A stretch of DNA of 64,000 bases, taken from the NCBI RefSeq assembly GCF_003076455.1, contig NZ_CP020918.1, positions 1 through 64,000 on the forward strand, written 5' to 3'. The stretch comes from Flavobacterium faecale (GTDB lineage: Bacteria > Bacteroidota > Bacteroidia > Flavobacteriales > Flavobacteriaceae). Shown in pieces: positions 35,656-47,408 of the stretch; within the stretch, counting starts at the first letter, position 1, and every line of letters begins with the position of its first letter. The notes beneath the pieces are model-generated. The model made no database searches, was not told the DNA's origin, and saw only the letters and a list, made by a program, of their open reading frames with translations. Position numbers and translations under genes: made by a program.

Positions 35656-38600
35656 TTAATAAATATATTCTTCTTTGTTAGCCATCATGTCGTTGTAATC
35701 TTCTTTAGATCCAACAATAGCGTTATCATATTCTCTCATACCTGTTCCTGCCGGAATTCTATGTCCAACAATAACATTTTCTTTCAAGCCTTCTAAGTAA
35801 TCAATTTTACCTGCTACTGCAGCTTCATTTAATACTTTAGTAGTCTCTTGGAACGATGCCGCAGAGATAAATGATTTTGTTTGAAGAGAAGCTCTTGTGA
35901 TACCTTGTAAAACCGGAGTAGCAGTAGCTGTGATAACATCACGAGCAACTACAATATTCTGATCATTACGTTTCAACAATGAATTCTCATCTCTCAACTG
36001 ACGTGGAGTAACGATTTGACCTTCTTTCAAGTTAGAAGAATCTCCTGCATCCTCAACCACTTTCATACCGTACAATTTATCGTTTTCAACAATAAAATCT
36101 TTAGTATGGATCAATTGGTCTTCTAAGAATAAAGTATCACCTGGATCTTGTACTCTTACTTTACGCATCATTTGACGAATAACAACCTCAAAGTGTTTGT
36201 CATTAATTTTTACACCTTGCAAACGGTATACCTCTTGAATCTCATTTACCAAGTACTGTTGAACAGCAGCTGGTCCTTGAATTCTTAAAATATCGTCTGG
36301 TGTAATAGCTCCGTCAGATAAAGAAACTCCAGCTCTTACGAAGTCATTTTCTTGAACAAGAATTTGACTAGATAATTTAACTAGGTACTTTCTAACATCA
36401 CCAAATTTAGATTCAATGATAATCTCACGGTTACCTCTTTTGATTTTTCCAAAAGAAACAACACCATCGATTTCAGAAACTACAGCTGGGTTAGATGGAT
36501 TACGAGCTTCTAACAACTCTGTAATTCTTGGTAAACCTCCTGTAATATCTCCTGATTTAGAAGAACGACGAGGGATTTTCACCAATACTTTACCTGCTTT
36601 AATTTTCTCACCGTTGTCTACCATCAAGTGGGCTCCAACTGGTAAGTTGTAAGAACGAATCAATTCACCATCATTACCGTAAACCAATAATGTTGGAATT
36701 AATTTCTTAGCTCTTGATTCAGAAATTACTTTTTCTTGGAAACCAGTTTGCTCATCGACTTCAACCATGAACGATTGTCCTTGCTCTAAATCTTCGTATG
36801 CAATTTTACCAGTAAATTCAGAAACGATAACTCCATTATATGGATCCCATTTACAGATAATATCACCTTTATTAATAGACTGACCGTCTTTCACAAAAAT
36901 ACTAGAACCGTAAGGAATGTTATGTGTATTTAAAACAATACCTGTTTTTTCGTCAATCAATTTCAACTCTGTAGAACGAGACACAACGATATCCACTTGG
37001 TTACCTTCATTATCTTCCCCTTTTACAGTTTTCAAATCTTCAACTTCAAGTCTACCTGGGAACTTAGCAACAATGCTAGACTCTTCAGATATACCTCCGG
37101 CAACCCCTCCAACGTGGAAAGTACGTAGCGTTAACTGTGTACCTGGCTCTCCAATTGACTGTGCAGCAATTACACCAACAGCTTCACCTCTTTGAGTCAT
37201 TTTTCCAGTTGCCAAGTTACGACCGTAACATTTAGCACAAATACCTTTTGGCGCCTCACATACAAGAGGAGAACGAACTTCAACTCTCTCCAATGGAGAA
37301 GCCTCAATTACCTTCATAATAACCTCTGTAATTTGCTCACCAGATTTAACTAATACTTCATTAGTCAAAGGATTAATAACATCTTGCAATGCAACACGTC
37401 CTAAAATTCTTTCTCCTAATGATTCAACAATTTCTTCATTCTTTTTCAATGCTGAAACTTCAACACCTCTTAATGTTCCACAGTCTTCGATGTTAACAAT
37501 AACATCTTGAGAAACATCATGCAATCTACGAGTTAAGTAACCAGCATCCGCCGTTTTCAAAGCCGTATCCGCAAGACCCTTACGAGCACCGTGAGTAGAA
37601 ATGAAATACTCTAAGATCGAAAGTCCTTCCTTAAAGTTAGAAAGAATTGGATTCTCAATAATCTCTCCACCACCAGCAGTCGATTTTTTAGGCTTAGCCA
37701 TCAATCCACGCATACCAGTTAACTGACGAATTTGTTCCTTAGAACCCCTCGCCCCGGAGTCAAGCATCATATATACCGAGTTGAATCCTTGTTGATCCTC
37801 TCTAATATTTTTCATTGCCAATTCTGTCAATTGTGCATTTGCAGAAGTCCATACATCAATAACTTGGTTGTAACGTTCGTTATTTGTAATAAGACCCATG
37901 TTGTAGTTAGCAGAAATTCCTTCTACTTGCTCTCTTGCATCAGCGATCAATTTTGGTTTTTGTTCTGGAATTCTAATATCCCCTAATGAGAATGACAATC
38001 CACCTCTGAAGGCAAATTTGTACCCCATATCTTTCATGTTATCCAAAAAGGCAGCCGTTTCAGGTACACTAGTTGAATTTAATACGTGACCGATAATATC
38101 TCTAAGGTTCTTCTTAGTCAATACTTCATTGATATATCCAGCTGCAGGTGGTACTACTTCATTAAATAATACACGTCCAGCAGTAGTTTCAATAATTTTG
38201 AACACTAATTCTCCAGCGTCATTGAAATCTTTTGCTCTAATTTTCACACGAGCATTCAATTCTAATCTTCCTTCGTTCAATGCAATATTTGTTTCTTCTG
38301 CAGAGTAGAAAACTAGATCTTGACCTAAAATTTTCTTTTCTGGAGTAGACAATCTTTCTTTGGTCATATAATAAAGACCCAAGACCATATCCTGAGATGG
38401 TACCGTAATTGGAGCACCATTTGCAGGGTTCAAAATATTGTGAGAAGCCAACATTAACAATTGTGCTTCAAGGATTGCTTCTGGTCCTAATGGCAAGTGA
38501 ACTGCCATTTGATCCCCATCAAAATCGGCATTAAAGGCCGTACATACTAATGGGTGTAATTGGATTGCTTTTCCTTCAATTAATTTTGGTTGAAAAGCTT

Positions 38601-39972
38601 GAATACCTAGTCTGTGCAAAGTAGGGGCACGGTTCAATAATACTGGGTGACCTTTTATTACATTTTCTAGAATATCCCAAACTACAGGCTCCTTTTTATC
38701 TATGATTTTCTTTGCAGACTTAACTGTTTTTACAATTCCTCTTTCGATTAATTTTCGAATAACAAAAGGTTTAAACAACTCAGCAGCCATATCTTTTGGC
38801 AATCCGCACTCGAACAATTTTAATTCAGGTCCAACAACAATTACCGAACGAGCAGAATAATCCACACGTTTTCCAAGTAAGTTTTGACGGAAACGTCCTT
38901 GCTTACCTTTAAGGGAATCAGATAATGATTTTAATGGTCTGTTTGATTCTGTTTTAACAGCAGATGCTTTTCTTGTATTATCAAACAATGAATCTACCGA
39001 TTCTTGCAACATACGTTTCTCGTTTCTCAAGATAACTTCTGGAGCTTTGATCTCCATTAATCTTTTCAAACGGTTGTTACGGATGATTACACGACGATAT
39101 AAGTCATTTAAATCTGAAGTTGCAAAACGACCTCCATCAAGTGGCACAAGCGGACGTAATTCTGGTGGAATAACAGGAACAACCTTCATAATCATCCATT
39201 CTGGACGGTTCTCACGGTTTAAGTTAGACTCACGGAAAGACTCTACAACTTGTAATCTTTTTAACGCTTCAGTTTTACGTTGTTTAGACGTTTCGTTATT
39301 AGCTGAGTGACGTAATTGGTAAGACAATTGGTCTAAGTCAATACGTGCTAATAAGTCCATAATACACTCTGCTCCCATTTTGGCAACAAATTTATTAGGA
39401 TCAAAATCATCTAAATATTGGTTATCTGCAGGAAGAGTGTCTAATATGTTCAAGTATTCTTCTTCCGTTAAGAAGTCTAATCTTTGAACTGATTCACCTT
39501 CAGCATTTTTAGCAATACCTGCTTGAATAACTACGTATCTCTCGTAGTAAATGATCATATCTAGTTTCTTAGATGGAAGACCTAAGATATAACCAATTTT
39601 GTTAGGAAGAGAACGGAAATACCAGATATGAGCAATTGGCACAACAAGGTTGATGTGACCTACTCTATCTCTACGTACTTTTTTCTCTGTAACTTCAACA
39701 CCACAACGGTCACAAATGATCCCTTTGTAGCGAATTCTTTTGTATTTTCCACAAGCACATTCGAAATCCTTTACAGGTCCAAATATTCTTTCACAAAAAA
39801 GACCGTCACGCTCAGGTTTGTGCGTACGGTAGTTAATTGTTTCTGGTTTTAAAACTTCACCTCTTGATTCTTTCAAGATAGATTCTGGAGAAGCCAATCC
39901 GATAGAGATTTTACTAAATCTTTTTATTGGATTTTTATCTTTATTATTGTTATTATTTCTATTATTCATCAT
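35656..39972 (-). CDS. rpoC: DNA-directed RNA polymerase subunit beta'
   Basis: The 1438-aa beta' subunit. The N-terminal zinc motif has paired cysteines ([10 protein letters not shown] and CDRCGVEV, about 69-92). The Mg-binding loop [14 protein letters not shown] is at about 475-488. The second zinc site is in [15 protein letters not shown] (about 910-925), followed by the trigger-loop region [21 protein letters not shown]. An Asn-rich N-terminal tail ([12 protein letters not shown]) precedes the conserved start. Two consecutive ATGs make the exact start uncertain by one codon. It lies 239 bp after rpoB. Confidence 0.98.
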   Translation of the reverse strand: MMNNRNNNNNKDKNPIKRFSKISIGLASPESILKESRGEVLKPETINYRTHKPERDGLFCERIFGPVKDFECACGKYKRIRYKGIICDRCGVEVTEKKVRRDRVGHINLVVPIAHIWYFRSLPNKIGYILGLPSKKLDMIIYYERYVVIQAGIAKNAEGESVQRLDFLTEEEYLNILDTLPADNQYLDDFDPNKFVAKMGAECIMDLLARIDLDQLSYQLRHSANNETSKQRKTEALKRLQVVESFRESNLNRENRPEWMIMKVVPVIPPELRPLVPLDGGRFATSDLNDLYRRVIIRNNRLKRLMEIKAPEVILRNEKRMLQESVDSLFDNTRKASAVKTESNRPLKSLSDSLKGKQGRFRQNLLGKRVDYSARSVIVVGPELKLFECGLPKDMAAELFKPFVIRKLIERGIVKTVKSAKKIIDKKEPVVWDILENVIKGHPVLLNRAPTLHRLGIQAFQPKLIEGKAIQLHPLVCTAFNADFDGDQMAVHLPLGPEAILEAQLLMLASHNILNPANGAPITVPSQDMVLGLYYMTKERLSTPEKKILGQDLVFYSAEETNIALNEGRLELNARVKIRAKDFNDAGELVFKIIETTAGRVLFNEVVPPAAGYINEVLTKKNLRDIIGHVLNSTSVPETAAFLDNMKDMGYKFAFRGGLSFSLGDIRIPEQKPKLIADAREQVEGISANYNMGLITNNERYNQVIDVWTSANAQLTELAMKNIREDQQGFNSVYMMLDSGARGSKEQIRQLTGMRGLMAKPKKSTAGGGEIIENPILSNFKEGLSILEYFISTHGARKGLADTALKTADAGYLTRRLHDVSQDVIVNIEDCGTLRGVEVSALKKNEEIVESLGERILGRVALQDVINPLTNEVLVKSGEQITEVIMKVIEASPLERVEVRSPLVCEAPKGICAKCYGRNLATGKMTQRGEAVGVIAAQSIGEPGTQLTLRTFHVGGVAGGISEESSIVAKFPGRLEVEDLKTVKGEDNEGNQVDIVVSRSTELKLIDEKTGIVLNTHNIPYGSSIFVKDGQSINKGDIICKWDPYNGVIVSEFTGKIAYEDLEQGQSFMVEVDEQTGFQEKVISESRAKKLIPTLLVYGNDGELIRSYNLPVGAHLMVDNGEKIKAGKVLVKIPRRSSKSGDITGGLPRITELLEARNPSNPAVVSEIDGVVSFGKIKRGNREIIIESKFGDVRKYLVKLSSQILVQENDFVRAGVSLSDGAITPDDILRIQGPAAVQQYLVNEIQEVYRLQGVKINDKHFEVVIRQMMRKVRVQDPGDTLFLEDQLIHTKDFIVENDKLYGMKVVEDAGDSSNLKEGQIVTPRQLRDENSLLKRNDQNIVVARDVITATATPVLQGITRASLQTKSFISAASFQETTKVLNEAAVAGKIDYLEGLKENVIVGHRIPAGTGMREYDNAIVGSKEDYNDMMANKEEYIY

Positions 39973-40017
39973 AGTTTTTACTACTGATTTAATTGCAATT
40001 GAAAAATTGATTTGTAC

Positions 40018-40038
40018 AGATATTGCAGTGCAACATCT
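40018..40038. repeat. Degenerate palindrome at the rpoC side of the rpoB-rpoC gap
   Basis: AGATATTGC-AGT-GCAACATCT is a 9-bp inverted repeat with one mismatch, similar in core to the better copy at 40166-40195. Confidence 0.5.
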
Positions 40039-40165
40039 CTATCCCTCGGATTACTTCTCTAAACTTTAATTGTTATTAAAGTGCTAATTATAAAAAGGTA
40101 ATCTTTCTATAAAAAATCGGAACGGTTTACGGGTCTAAATCTTAAAAACTCTTATAAATATCAAA

Positions 40166-40195
40166 GTAGAGAACGTTGCAATGCAACGTCTCTAC
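40166..40195. repeat. Palindromic repeat at the rpoB side of the rpoB-rpoC gap
   Basis: GTAGAGAACGTTGC-AAT-GCAACGTCTCTAC is a 13-bp inverted repeat with one bulged A and no T-tract. It looks like a dispersed palindromic element rather than a terminator. Confidence 0.65.
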
Positions 40196-40211
40196 AGTGA
40201 TTGATTATTCT

Positions 40212-43200
40212 TTATTCTTCTAAACGAATATCAAGACCAAGACCTTTCAATTCATGCATCAATACATTGAATGATTCAGGTAATCCTGGCTCTGGCATAG
40301 ACTCTCCTTTTACGATAGCTTCATACGTTTTAGCTCTACCAATAACATCATCAGATTTTACGGTTAAGATTTCACGTAATGTACTAGAAGCTCCATAAGC
40401 CTCAAGTGCCCAAACCTCCATCTCTCCAAAACGCTGACCTCCAAATTGAGCTTTACCACCCAATGGTTGTTGCGTAATCAATGAGTATGGTCCGATAGAA
40501 CGTGCGTGCATCTTATCATCAACCATGTGTCCTAATTTTAACATATAGATCACACCTACGGTTGCTGCTTGATGGAAACGCTCTCCAGTACCACCATCAT
40601 AAAGATGTGTATGTCCAAAACGAGGTACACCAGCTTCATCAGTGATTGCATTAATTTGGTCTAATGATGCACCATCAAAAATTGGTGTTGCATATTTTTT
40701 ACCTAAATTCATACCAGCCCATCCAAGAACTGTTTCATAAATTTGACCAATGTTCATACGAGAAGGTACTCCAAGTGGATTCAATACAATATCAACTGGC
40801 GTTCCGTCTTCCAAGAAAGGCATGTCTTCATGACGAACGATACGAGCAACAATACCTTTGTTACCGTGACGTCCTGCCATTTTATCCCCAACTTTCAACT
40901 TACGTTTCTTAGCGATATATACTTTAGCCAATTTCAAAATTCCAGCTGGCAATTCATCTCCAACAGTAATAGTGAACTTCTCTCTTCTCAAACCACCTTG
41001 TAAATCGTTCAACTTAATTTTATAGTTATGAATTAAATCATTAACCATTTTATTAGTTGCATCATCAGCTACCCATTGACCTTTGCTTAAGTGAGCAAAA
41101 TCTTCAACAGCGTAAAGCATTTTTTGAGTATATTTTTTACCTTTTGGTAAAACTTCTTCACCCAAATCATTCATTACACCTTGTGATGTTTTTCCGTTTA
41201 CAATCAAGAAAAGTTTTTCGATCAACTTATCTTTCAAGTCTGAAAATTTAACTTCGAAATCCATTTCAAGAGATCCCAAAGCATCTTTATCTTGCGTACG
41301 TTTTCTTTTGTCTTTTACTGCTCTTGCAAACAATTTTTTATCAAGAACAACACCATGAAGTGATGGAGAAGCTTTCAATGAAGCATCTTTTACATCACCT
41401 GCTTTATCTCCGAAGATTGCACGAAGCAATTTCTCTTCTGGAGTTGGATCAGATTCTCCTTTTGGTGTAATTTTTCCAATAAGAATATCACCAGGTTTAA
41501 CCTCGGCACCAATTCTAATCATACCGTTTTCATCTAAGTCTTTAGTAGCCTCTTCAGAAACGTTAGGAATATCATTCGTTAATTCTTCGTTACCTAATTT
41601 TGTATCTCTTACTTCTAATGAGTAATCATCTACATGGATTGAAGTAAAGATATCATCACGAACAACTTTTTCAGAAATTACGATTGCATCCTCAAAATTG
41701 TACCCTTTCCATGGCATAAACGCCACTTTCAAGTTACGACCTAAAGCAAGCTCACCATTTTGAGTAGCATACCCCTCAGATAAAACTTGACCAGGAATAA
41801 CTCTGTCCCCTTTTCTTACGATTGGTTTCAAGTTAATACTTGTTCCTTGGTTGGTTTTTCTAAATTTAATTAGATTGTATGTTTTATCATCCGATTCAAA
41901 ACTAACCATTCTTTCTTCCTCAGAACGATCGTATTTAATTGTAATGATATTAGCATCAACATATTCTACAGTACCATGCCCTTCAGCATTGATTAATACT
42001 CTAGAGTCAGAAGCTACTTGACGCTCAAGACCAGTACCTACAATTGGAGCTTCAGGACGTATTAATGGAACGGCCTGACGCATCATGTTAGATCCCATCA
42101 AGGCTCTATTCGCATCATCATGCTCCAAGAAAGGAATCAAAGATGCAGATATAGAAGCAATCTGGTTTGGTGCAACGTCTGTATAATGTACCTCAGATGG
42201 CGTAATAACAGGGAAATCACCTTCTTGACGTGCAATTACAAAGTCAGAAGTCATTTTTCCTGTATCATCCATAGCAATGTTCGCTTGTGCGATTAACATT
42301 CCTTCTTCTTCTTCAGCGCTTAAGTAAATTGGAGTAGATACTAAATCAACTACACCATCAGTTACCTTACGGTAAGGTGTTTCGATGAATCCCATTCCGT
42401 TTACTTTCGCATAAACACCAAGAGATGAAATCAAACCAATGTTTGGTCCCTCTGGAGTTTCAATAGGACATAAACGTCCGTAGTGCGTATAGTGAACATC
42501 TCGAACCTCAAAACCAGCTCTTTCTCTCGAAAGTCCACCAGGTCCTAGGGCAGATAATCTTCTCTTGTGCGTAATCTCAGCTAATGGATTCGTTTGATCC
42601 ATAAATTGAGACAACTGGTTCGTACCAAAGAAAGAGTTGATAACTGATGATAATGTTTTAGCATTAATCAAATCAATTGGTGTAAACACCTCGTTATCTC
42701 TAACGTTCATTCTCTCACGAATAGTTCTAGCCATACGTGCTAAACCAACACCAAATTGTTGTGACAATTGTTCTCCAACTGTTCTAACACGACGGTTTGA
42801 TAAGTGGTCAATATCATCAATATCTGCTTTCGCATTAATCAACTCAATTAAATACTTCACGATAGTTATGATATCTTCTTTGGTAAGCACTTGCTTTTCC
42901 ATTGGGATATCCAACTGTAATTTTTTGTTCATTCTATAACGACCTACTTCACCTAAGTTGTAACGTTGGTCAGAAAAGAACAATTTATCAATAATACCAC
43001 GAGCAGTTTCTTCATCAGGCGGTTCTGCGTTACGCAATTGTCTGTAGATATGCTCAACAGCTTCTTTTTCAGAGTTTGTTGGATCTTTTTGTAACGTATT
43101 GTGGATGATAGCATAATCAGCTTGATTAGCATCTTCTTTATGTAACAAAATAGATTTAACGTTAGAATCAATGATTTCTTCCACATTATCTTTATCGATA

Positions 43201-44027
43201 ATTGTATCTCTATCAAGGATTATTTCGTTACGTTCGATAGAAACTACTTCACCAGTATCTTCATCTACGAAATCTTCATGCCATGTGTTTAATACACGAG
43301 CAGCTAATTTTCTACCGATATATTTTTTAAGACCTGTTTTAGAAACTTTAATTTCCTCCGCAAGGTCAAAGATTTCAAGGATATCCTTGTCTCTTTCAAA
43401 ACCGATTGCACGGAATAAAGTAGTAACAGGTAATTTTTTCTTTCTGTCAATGTAAGCGTACATTACGCTGTTGATATCTGTAGAAAATTCAATCCAAGAT
43501 CCCTTGAACGGAATTACTCTAGCAGAGTATAATTTTGTACCATTAGCATGAAAAGATTGACCAAAGAAAACCCCTGGTGATCTATGCAATTGAGAAACAA
43601 CAACACGTTCAGCTCCATTAATTACAAATGTTCCGCTTGGTGTCATGTAAGGAATTGTACCAAGATATACATCTTGAACAATTGTTTCAAAGTCTTCGTG
43701 TTCTGGATCTGTACAGTACAGTTTCAACCTTGCTTTTAAAGGTACACTGTGTGTCAAACCTCTTTCGATACACTCTTGGATTGTGTAACGTGGTGGATCT
43801 ACAAAGTAGTCTAGGAATTCCAATACAAAGTTATTTCTTGTATCTGTAATTGGAAAATTTTCCATGAAGGTATTATAAAGTCCTTCATTGCCTCTTTCAT
43901 CTGATTTAGTTTCTAATTGAAAAAAATCTTGAAAAGATTTAACCTGAACATCTAGAAAATCTGGATATGCAGGAATGTTTTTTGTAGAGGCAAAATTCAA
44001 TCTTTCAGTCTGATTTGTTATCATCAA
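40212..44027 (-). CDS. rpoB: DNA-directed RNA polymerase subunit beta
   Basis: The 1271-aa beta subunit. The rifampicin-pocket region (about 460-505) reads [20 protein letters not shown] followed by [13 protein letters not shown]. It keeps the Asp, His and Ser positions whose changes most often give resistance; the TNPLAEI variation appears natural for the phylum. [13 protein letters not shown] and the C-terminal clamp block ending [16 protein letters not shown] are standard. Two adjacent ATGs make the start uncertain by one codon. It is in the rplKAJL-rpoBC order, separated from rplL by a hairpin. Confidence 0.98.
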   Translation of the reverse strand: MMITNQTERLNFASTKNIPAYPDFLDVQVKSFQDFFQLETKSDERGNEGLYNTFMENFPITDTRNNFVLEFLDYFVDPPRYTIQECIERGLTHSVPLKARLKLYCTDPEHEDFETIVQDVYLGTIPYMTPSGTFVINGAERVVVSQLHRSPGVFFGQSFHANGTKLYSARVIPFKGSWIEFSTDINSVMYAYIDRKKKLPVTTLFRAIGFERDKDILEIFDLAEEIKVSKTGLKKYIGRKLAARVLNTWHEDFVDEDTGEVVSIERNEIILDRDTIIDKDNVEEIIDSNVKSILLHKEDANQADYAIIHNTLQKDPTNSEKEAVEHIYRQLRNAEPPDEETARGIIDKLFFSDQRYNLGEVGRYRMNKKLQLDIPMEKQVLTKEDIITIVKYLIELINAKADIDDIDHLSNRRVRTVGEQLSQQFGVGLARMARTIRERMNVRDNEVFTPIDLINAKTLSSVINSFFGTNQLSQFMDQTNPLAEITHKRRLSALGPGGLSRERAGFEVRDVHYTHYGRLCPIETPEGPNIGLISSLGVYAKVNGMGFIETPYRKVTDGVVDLVSTPIYLSAEEEEGMLIAQANIAMDDTGKMTSDFVIARQEGDFPVITPSEVHYTDVAPNQIASISASLIPFLEHDDANRALMGSNMMRQAVPLIRPEAPIVGTGLERQVASDSRVLINAEGHGTVEYVDANIITIKYDRSEEERMVSFESDDKTYNLIKFRKTNQGTSINLKPIVRKGDRVIPGQVLSEGYATQNGELALGRNLKVAFMPWKGYNFEDAIVISEKVVRDDIFTSIHVDDYSLEVRDTKLGNEELTNDIPNVSEEATKDLDENGMIRIGAEVKPGDILIGKITPKGESDPTPEEKLLRAIFGDKAGDVKDASLKASPSLHGVVLDKKLFARAVKDKRKRTQDKDALGSLEMDFEVKFSDLKDKLIEKLFLIVNGKTSQGVMNDLGEEVLPKGKKYTQKMLYAVEDFAHLSKGQWVADDATNKMVNDLIHNYKIKLNDLQGGLRREKFTITVGDELPAGILKLAKVYIAKKRKLKVGDKMAGRHGNKGIVARIVRHEDMPFLEDGTPVDIVLNPLGVPSRMNIGQIYETVLGWAGMNLGKKYATPIFDGASLDQINAITDEAGVPRFGHTHLYDGGTGERFHQAATVGVIYMLKLGHMVDDKMHARSIGPYSLITQQPLGGKAQFGGQRFGEMEVWALEAYGASSTLREILTVKSDDVIGRAKTYEAIVKGESMPEPGLPESFNVLMHELKGLGLDIRLEE

Positions 44028-44231
44028 TGGACAAAATTTTGATTATAAAAGTAATTTTTTTGTATCAGGCAAATGCCTAAATACTGAATTCTACAACCAT
44101 TACATCTTTAAAAATCAATTTAGGATAACTACTTTCTTATTATCTGTTAACTTTTTTTCCTCGTAATGGAGTAAAACATAAAATACAAAAGCTAAAAATG
44201 ACGAATCAAATTCTAGACTTTTGTTATACGA

Positions 44232-44275
44232 AAAATGGTTTAGGCCATTGGGTTACTAAACCCAAGACCTAAACC
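44232..44275 (-). terminator. Candidate attenuator between rplL and rpoB
   Basis: A two-part stem (GGTTTAGG with CCTAAACC, and TTGGGTT with AACCCAA), with internal loop and 4-nt apex, precedes ATTTTT on the minus strand. Its position matches the partial terminator that lowers rpoBC relative to L7/L12 in other bacteria. Confidence 0.7.
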
Positions 44276-44297
44276 TTATTCTTTAAACTAAGTTTAA

Positions 44298-44669
44298 CTA
44301 TTTAAGCTCAACTACAGCTCCAGCTTCTTCTAGAGATTTTTTAAGACCTTCAGCCTCTTCTTTAGAAACACCTTCTTTAACATTAGATGGTGCGCTATCA
44401 ACTACATCTTTAGCTTCTTTCAAACCTAAACCTGTAAGTTCTTTTACCATTTTCACAACTGCTAATTTAGAAGCACCAGCTTCTTTCAATACAACTGTAA
44501 ATTCAGTTTGAGCTTCTTCAGCAGCAGCTTCTCCACCACCTGCACCTGCAACTACTACAGCAGCAGCTGGTTCGATTCCGTACTCATCTTTTAATATTGT
44601 TGCTAATTCGTTAACTTCTTTAACTGTTAGGTTAACCAATTGTTCTGCGAATTGTTTCAAATCTGCCAT
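44298..44669 (-). CDS. rplL: Ribosomal protein bL12 (L7/L12)
   Basis: A stalk protein that recruits translational GTPases. The 123-aa protein has the N-terminal dimerisation domain, an Ala/Gly-rich hinge ([18 protein letters not shown], about 36-53), and the C-terminal domain with [18 protein letters not shown] and [15 protein letters not shown]. It is part of the L10-L12 unit. Normally several copies are made per ribosome, consistent with a hairpin after it. Confidence 0.98.
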   Translation of the reverse strand: MADLKQFAEQLVNLTVKEVNELATILKDEYGIEPAAAVVVAGAGGGEAAAEEAQTEFTVVLKEAGASKLAVVKMVKELTGLGLKEAKDVVDSAPSNVKEGVSKEEAEGLKKSLEEAGAVVELK

Positions 44670-44760
44670 TTTTTCTATCGTTTTAAAATGATTTGTAAAA
44701 TTATATTTTGTTTATTGTGCGCTTTTTTAATAATATAAACAGAGAGTTTCTCTATAAATA

Positions 44761-45279
44761 TTAAGCTTCCTCAGCTTGAACTTCTTCAGCTTGCTCTTCT
44801 CCAGCAAATTTGTTTTGAAGTGCAGCGATAACTCTTTGAGCTGGTGATTGAAGTAATCCAATAAGTTCTCCAAGTAATTCTTCTTTTGATTTAATTGTAG
44901 CCAACATATCAAGTTGGTCATCTCCAATATAAACCTCAGCGTTCACGTAAGCACCCTTTAAAACTGGCTTAGATGATTTTTTACGGAAATCCTTAATGAT
45001 TTTACCTGGAGCATTAGCTACATCTGAAATAAAGATAGCTGAATTCCCAACCAATACAGAAGGTAATTCACCATAACTATTTTCAGAAGTTTCCATTGCT
45101 TTTGCAAGTAATGTATTCTTTACAACTTCTAATTTAATACCTGCTTTATAACAAGCTCTTCTCAAGTTTGAAGTAGTTTCTGCATTTAATCCAGAAATAT
45201 CTGCTACATAAACAATATTTGTACCAGCTAACTGTGCAGTTAATTCTTCAATCGCGATTGATTTTTCTTCTCTAGTCAT
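44761..45279 (-). CDS. rplJ: Ribosomal protein uL10
   Basis: 172 aa; the base of the L12 stalk. MTREEKSIAIEELTAQL, YKAGIKLEVVKNTLLAKA and LLGELIGLLQSPAQRVIAAL are typical, and a Glu/Ala-rich tail ends the protein. It follows rplA by 22 bp and precedes rplL. In other bacteria L10-L12 represses its own mRNA; no clear leader fold was identified here. Confidence 0.97.
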   Translation of the reverse strand: MTREEKSIAIEELTAQLAGTNIVYVADISGLNAETTSNLRRACYKAGIKLEVVKNTLLAKAMETSENSYGELPSVLVGNSAIFISDVANAPGKIIKDFRKKSSKPVLKGAYVNAEVYIGDDQLDMLATIKSKEELLGELIGLLQSPAQRVIAALQNKFAGEEQAEEVQAEEA

Positions 45280-45301
45280 ACTAAAAATTATTAACTACCA
45301 A

Positions 45302-45991
45302 TTATACTGCTTTAGGGTCCAATGCAATTGCAGGACTCATAGTGCTTGTAAGGTGAATACCTTTAATGTAGGTACCTTTAGCAGCAGTTGGTTTAAGTTT
45401 GATTAATGTTTGAATAATTTCGTGTGCATTGTCATAAATTTGCTCAGCTCCAAAAGAAACTTTACCAATTCCTGCATGTACGATTCCAGTTTTATCAACT
45501 TTAAAGTCGATTTTACCAGCTTTTACCTCTGCAACAGCTTTAGCAACATCCATAGTTACTGTACCTGTTTTAGGGTTAGGCATTAAACCTCTAGGTCCTA
45601 ATATACGACCTAATGGACCTAATTTACCCATAACAGCTGGCATAGTGATGATCACATCAACATCTGTCCAACCATCTTTAATTTTTTGTAAGTACTCATC
45701 TAAACCTACGAAATCTGCTCCAGCTTCTTTAGCTTCAGCTTCCTTATCTGGAGTAACTAATGCTAATACTTTTACATCTTTTCCAGTTCCGTGAGGTAAT
45801 GTAACTACACCTCTTACCATTTGATTCGCTTTTCTTGGATCTACACCCAATCTTACCGCGATATCAACAGACTCATCAAATTTTGCAGAAGCAATTGCTT
45901 TAATCAATGCAGAAGCATCTTTTAAAGAATACAATTTGTTCTTTTCAATTTTTGAAGCAGCCTCTTTTTGCTTTTTTGTCAATTTTGCCAT
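45302..45991 (-). CDS. rplA: Ribosomal protein uL1
   Basis: 229 aa; binds 23S rRNA at the L1 stalk and usually autoregulates the L11-L1 operon. The signature block [19 protein letters not shown] (about 128-146) and [20 protein letters not shown] (about 34-53) are clear. It starts 13 bp after rplK. Confidence 0.98.
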   Translation of the reverse strand: MAKLTKKQKEAASKIEKNKLYSLKDASALIKAIASAKFDESVDIAVRLGVDPRKANQMVRGVVTLPHGTGKDVKVLALVTPDKEAEAKEAGADFVGLDEYLQKIKDGWTDVDVIITMPAVMGKLGPLGRILGPRGLMPNPKTGTVTMDVAKAVAEVKAGKIDFKVDKTGIVHAGIGKVSFGAEQIYDNAHEIIQTLIKLKPTAAKGTYIKGIHLTSTMSPAIALDPKAV

Positions 45992-46004
45992 GTCTTTCTC
46001 TTAA

Positions 46005-46442
46005 TTAAAAAGGAGAGTCTCCTGATACAGTTATACCCATAGATCTAGCTGTTCCAGCAATCATACTCATTGCAGCTTCTGCAGTAAAAGCATTCAAGTC
46101 TTGCATTTTGTCTTCAGCAATAGCTCTAATTTGTTCCCAAGTAACACTAGCTACCTTTTTACGATTTGGTTCACCTGATCCAGACTTTAGCTTTGCAGCT
46201 TCCAACAATTGGACAGCAGCTGGAGGAGTTTTTACAACAAAATCAAATGATTTGTCTTTATACACAGTAATTTGTACTGGGCATATTTTGCCGGGTTTAT
46301 CTTGTGTTCTAGCATTAAATTGCTTACAGAACTCCATGATGTTTACCCCAGCAGCTCCTAAAGCAGGTCCAACCGGTGGCGATGGATTCGCAGCACCTCC
46401 CTTAACTTGTAGTTTAACTACCTTACTAATTTCTTTAGCCAT
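46005..46442 (-). CDS. rplK: Ribosomal protein uL11
   Basis: 145 aa; forms the GTPase-associated centre with 23S rRNA. The N-terminal domain has [20 protein letters not shown], and the C-terminal RNA-binding domain reads [20 protein letters not shown] then [10 protein letters not shown]. It follows nusG by 67 bp. Confidence 0.98.
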   Translation of the reverse strand: MAKEISKVVKLQVKGGAANPSPPVGPALGAAGVNIMEFCKQFNARTQDKPGKICPVQITVYKDKSFDFVVKTPPAAVQLLEAAKLKSGSGEPNRKKVASVTWEQIRAIAEDKMQDLNAFTAEAAMSMIAGTARSMGITVSGDSPF

Positions 46443-46509
46443 TTTTTAAAAAATTTAACACAACAATTAATTGAAGCAATTGTTATGATTTATTATAGTG
46501 TAACAAAAA

Positions 46510-47061
46510 TTATACTTTTTCAACTTGCATAAAACTTAATTCTAATGGTGTTTTTCTTCCGAAAATTTTAACCATAACTTCAAGTTTACGCTTTTCGTCA
46601 TTAATTTTTTCAACTGTACCGTTGAAACCATTAAAAGGACCATCAATAACTTTGATTGTCTCTCCAAGACTAAATGGTATTGCATGGTTGTCAGTATTAA
46701 CTGCTAACTCATCTACTTTACCTAACATTCTATTTACTTCGGAAATACGTAATGGAACTGGTTCCCCTCCTTTAGTTTCACCTAAAAAACCAATAACTGA
46801 CGTAATTGATTTAATAATGTGAGGAACTTCACCAACTAGATTCGCCTCCATCATTACATAACCAGGAAAATAAACTTTTTCTTTAACTAGTTTTTTTCCG
46901 TCTTTTACTGTAACAACTTTTTCAGTAGGTACTAGCACTTGAGAAACATAATCTTCCATCCCTAGTCTAGAGATTTCAGTTTCAATATAAGCTTTCACTT
47001 TATTTTCTTGTCCACTTACTGCTCTAACGACATACCATTTTTTTAAATTATTCTCTGCCAT
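46510..47061 (-). CDS. nusG: Transcription elongation/antitermination factor NusG
   Basis: 183 aa with the NGN domain (KKWYVVRAVSGQENKVKAYI near the N-terminus; VYFPGYVMMEANL about 63-75) and a C-terminal KOW domain (GETIKVIDGPFNGFNGTVEKI, about 128-148). It binds RNA polymerase and couples it to Rho or ribosomes. It lies 8 bp after secE. Confidence 0.97.
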   Translation of the reverse strand: MAENNLKKWYVVRAVSGQENKVKAYIETEISRLGMEDYVSQVLVPTEKVVTVKDGKKLVKEKVYFPGYVMMEANLVGEVPHIIKSITSVIGFLGETKGGEPVPLRISEVNRMLGKVDELAVNTDNHAIPFSLGETIKVIDGPFNGFNGTVEKINDEKRKLEVMVKIFGRKTPLELSFMQVEKV

Positions 47062-47069
47062 GTCAATTA

Positions 47070-47267
47070 TTACCCTTTAATCCAGTTAAAAAATCCTGCT
47101 AATGCTTTTGCAAAAACTTCATCTACTCCCCATGTTGCCAAAGCAAACAATACTGAAAAAACAGCCACAACAATTGTTAGTCGCTGCACCTCAGCCCATT
47201 CTGGCCAAGTTACATTTGATTTTAATTCTTCAAATGCCTCTGAAATGTAATTACCAATTTTTGCCAT
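47070..47267 (-). CDS. secE: Preprotein translocase subunit SecE
   Basis: 65 aa with an amphipathic N-terminal helix (ISEAFEELKSNVTWPEWAEVQ, the conserved VTWP motif) and one membrane helix (about 29-52). It is the short single-span form and stabilises SecY. It lies between tRNA-Trp and nusG. Confidence 0.96.
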   Translation of the reverse strand: MAKIGNYISEAFEELKSNVTWPEWAEVQRLTIVVAVFSVLFALATWGVDEVFAKALAGFFNWIKG

Positions 47268-47287
47268 TAGATTTAATTTTTTTATAG

Positions 47288-47358
47288 CACGGGCGGAGGG
47301 ATTCGAACCCCCATCAACGGTTTTGGAGACCGCTATTCTACCCTTGAACTACGCCCGT
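47288..47358 (-). tRNA. tRNA-Trp (CCA)
   Basis: 71 nt. Acceptor ACGGGCG / CGCCCGT with discriminator G. The anticodon loop CTCCAAA gives CCA. The T-arm has TTCGAAT. It lies between tuf and secE on the same strand. Confidence 0.95.
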
Positions 47359-47364
47359 AGAATA

Positions 47365-47391
47365 AACCAGCAACTAAAAAAGTTGCTGGTT
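47365..47391 (-). terminator. Hairpin between tuf and tRNA-Trp
   Basis: The stem AACCAGCAACT / AGTTGCTGGTT has a 5-nt loop. The minus-strand tail is only briefly T-rich, so it may be a partial terminator or a processing hairpin. Confidence 0.65.
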
Positions 47392-47408
47392 ATATAATTT
47401 AATTTGAA

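Noticed and set aside
36416..43849. Multiple + strand ORFs opposite rpoB and rpoC
   Set aside because: Shadow frames of rpoB/rpoC; no plausible start context or domain.
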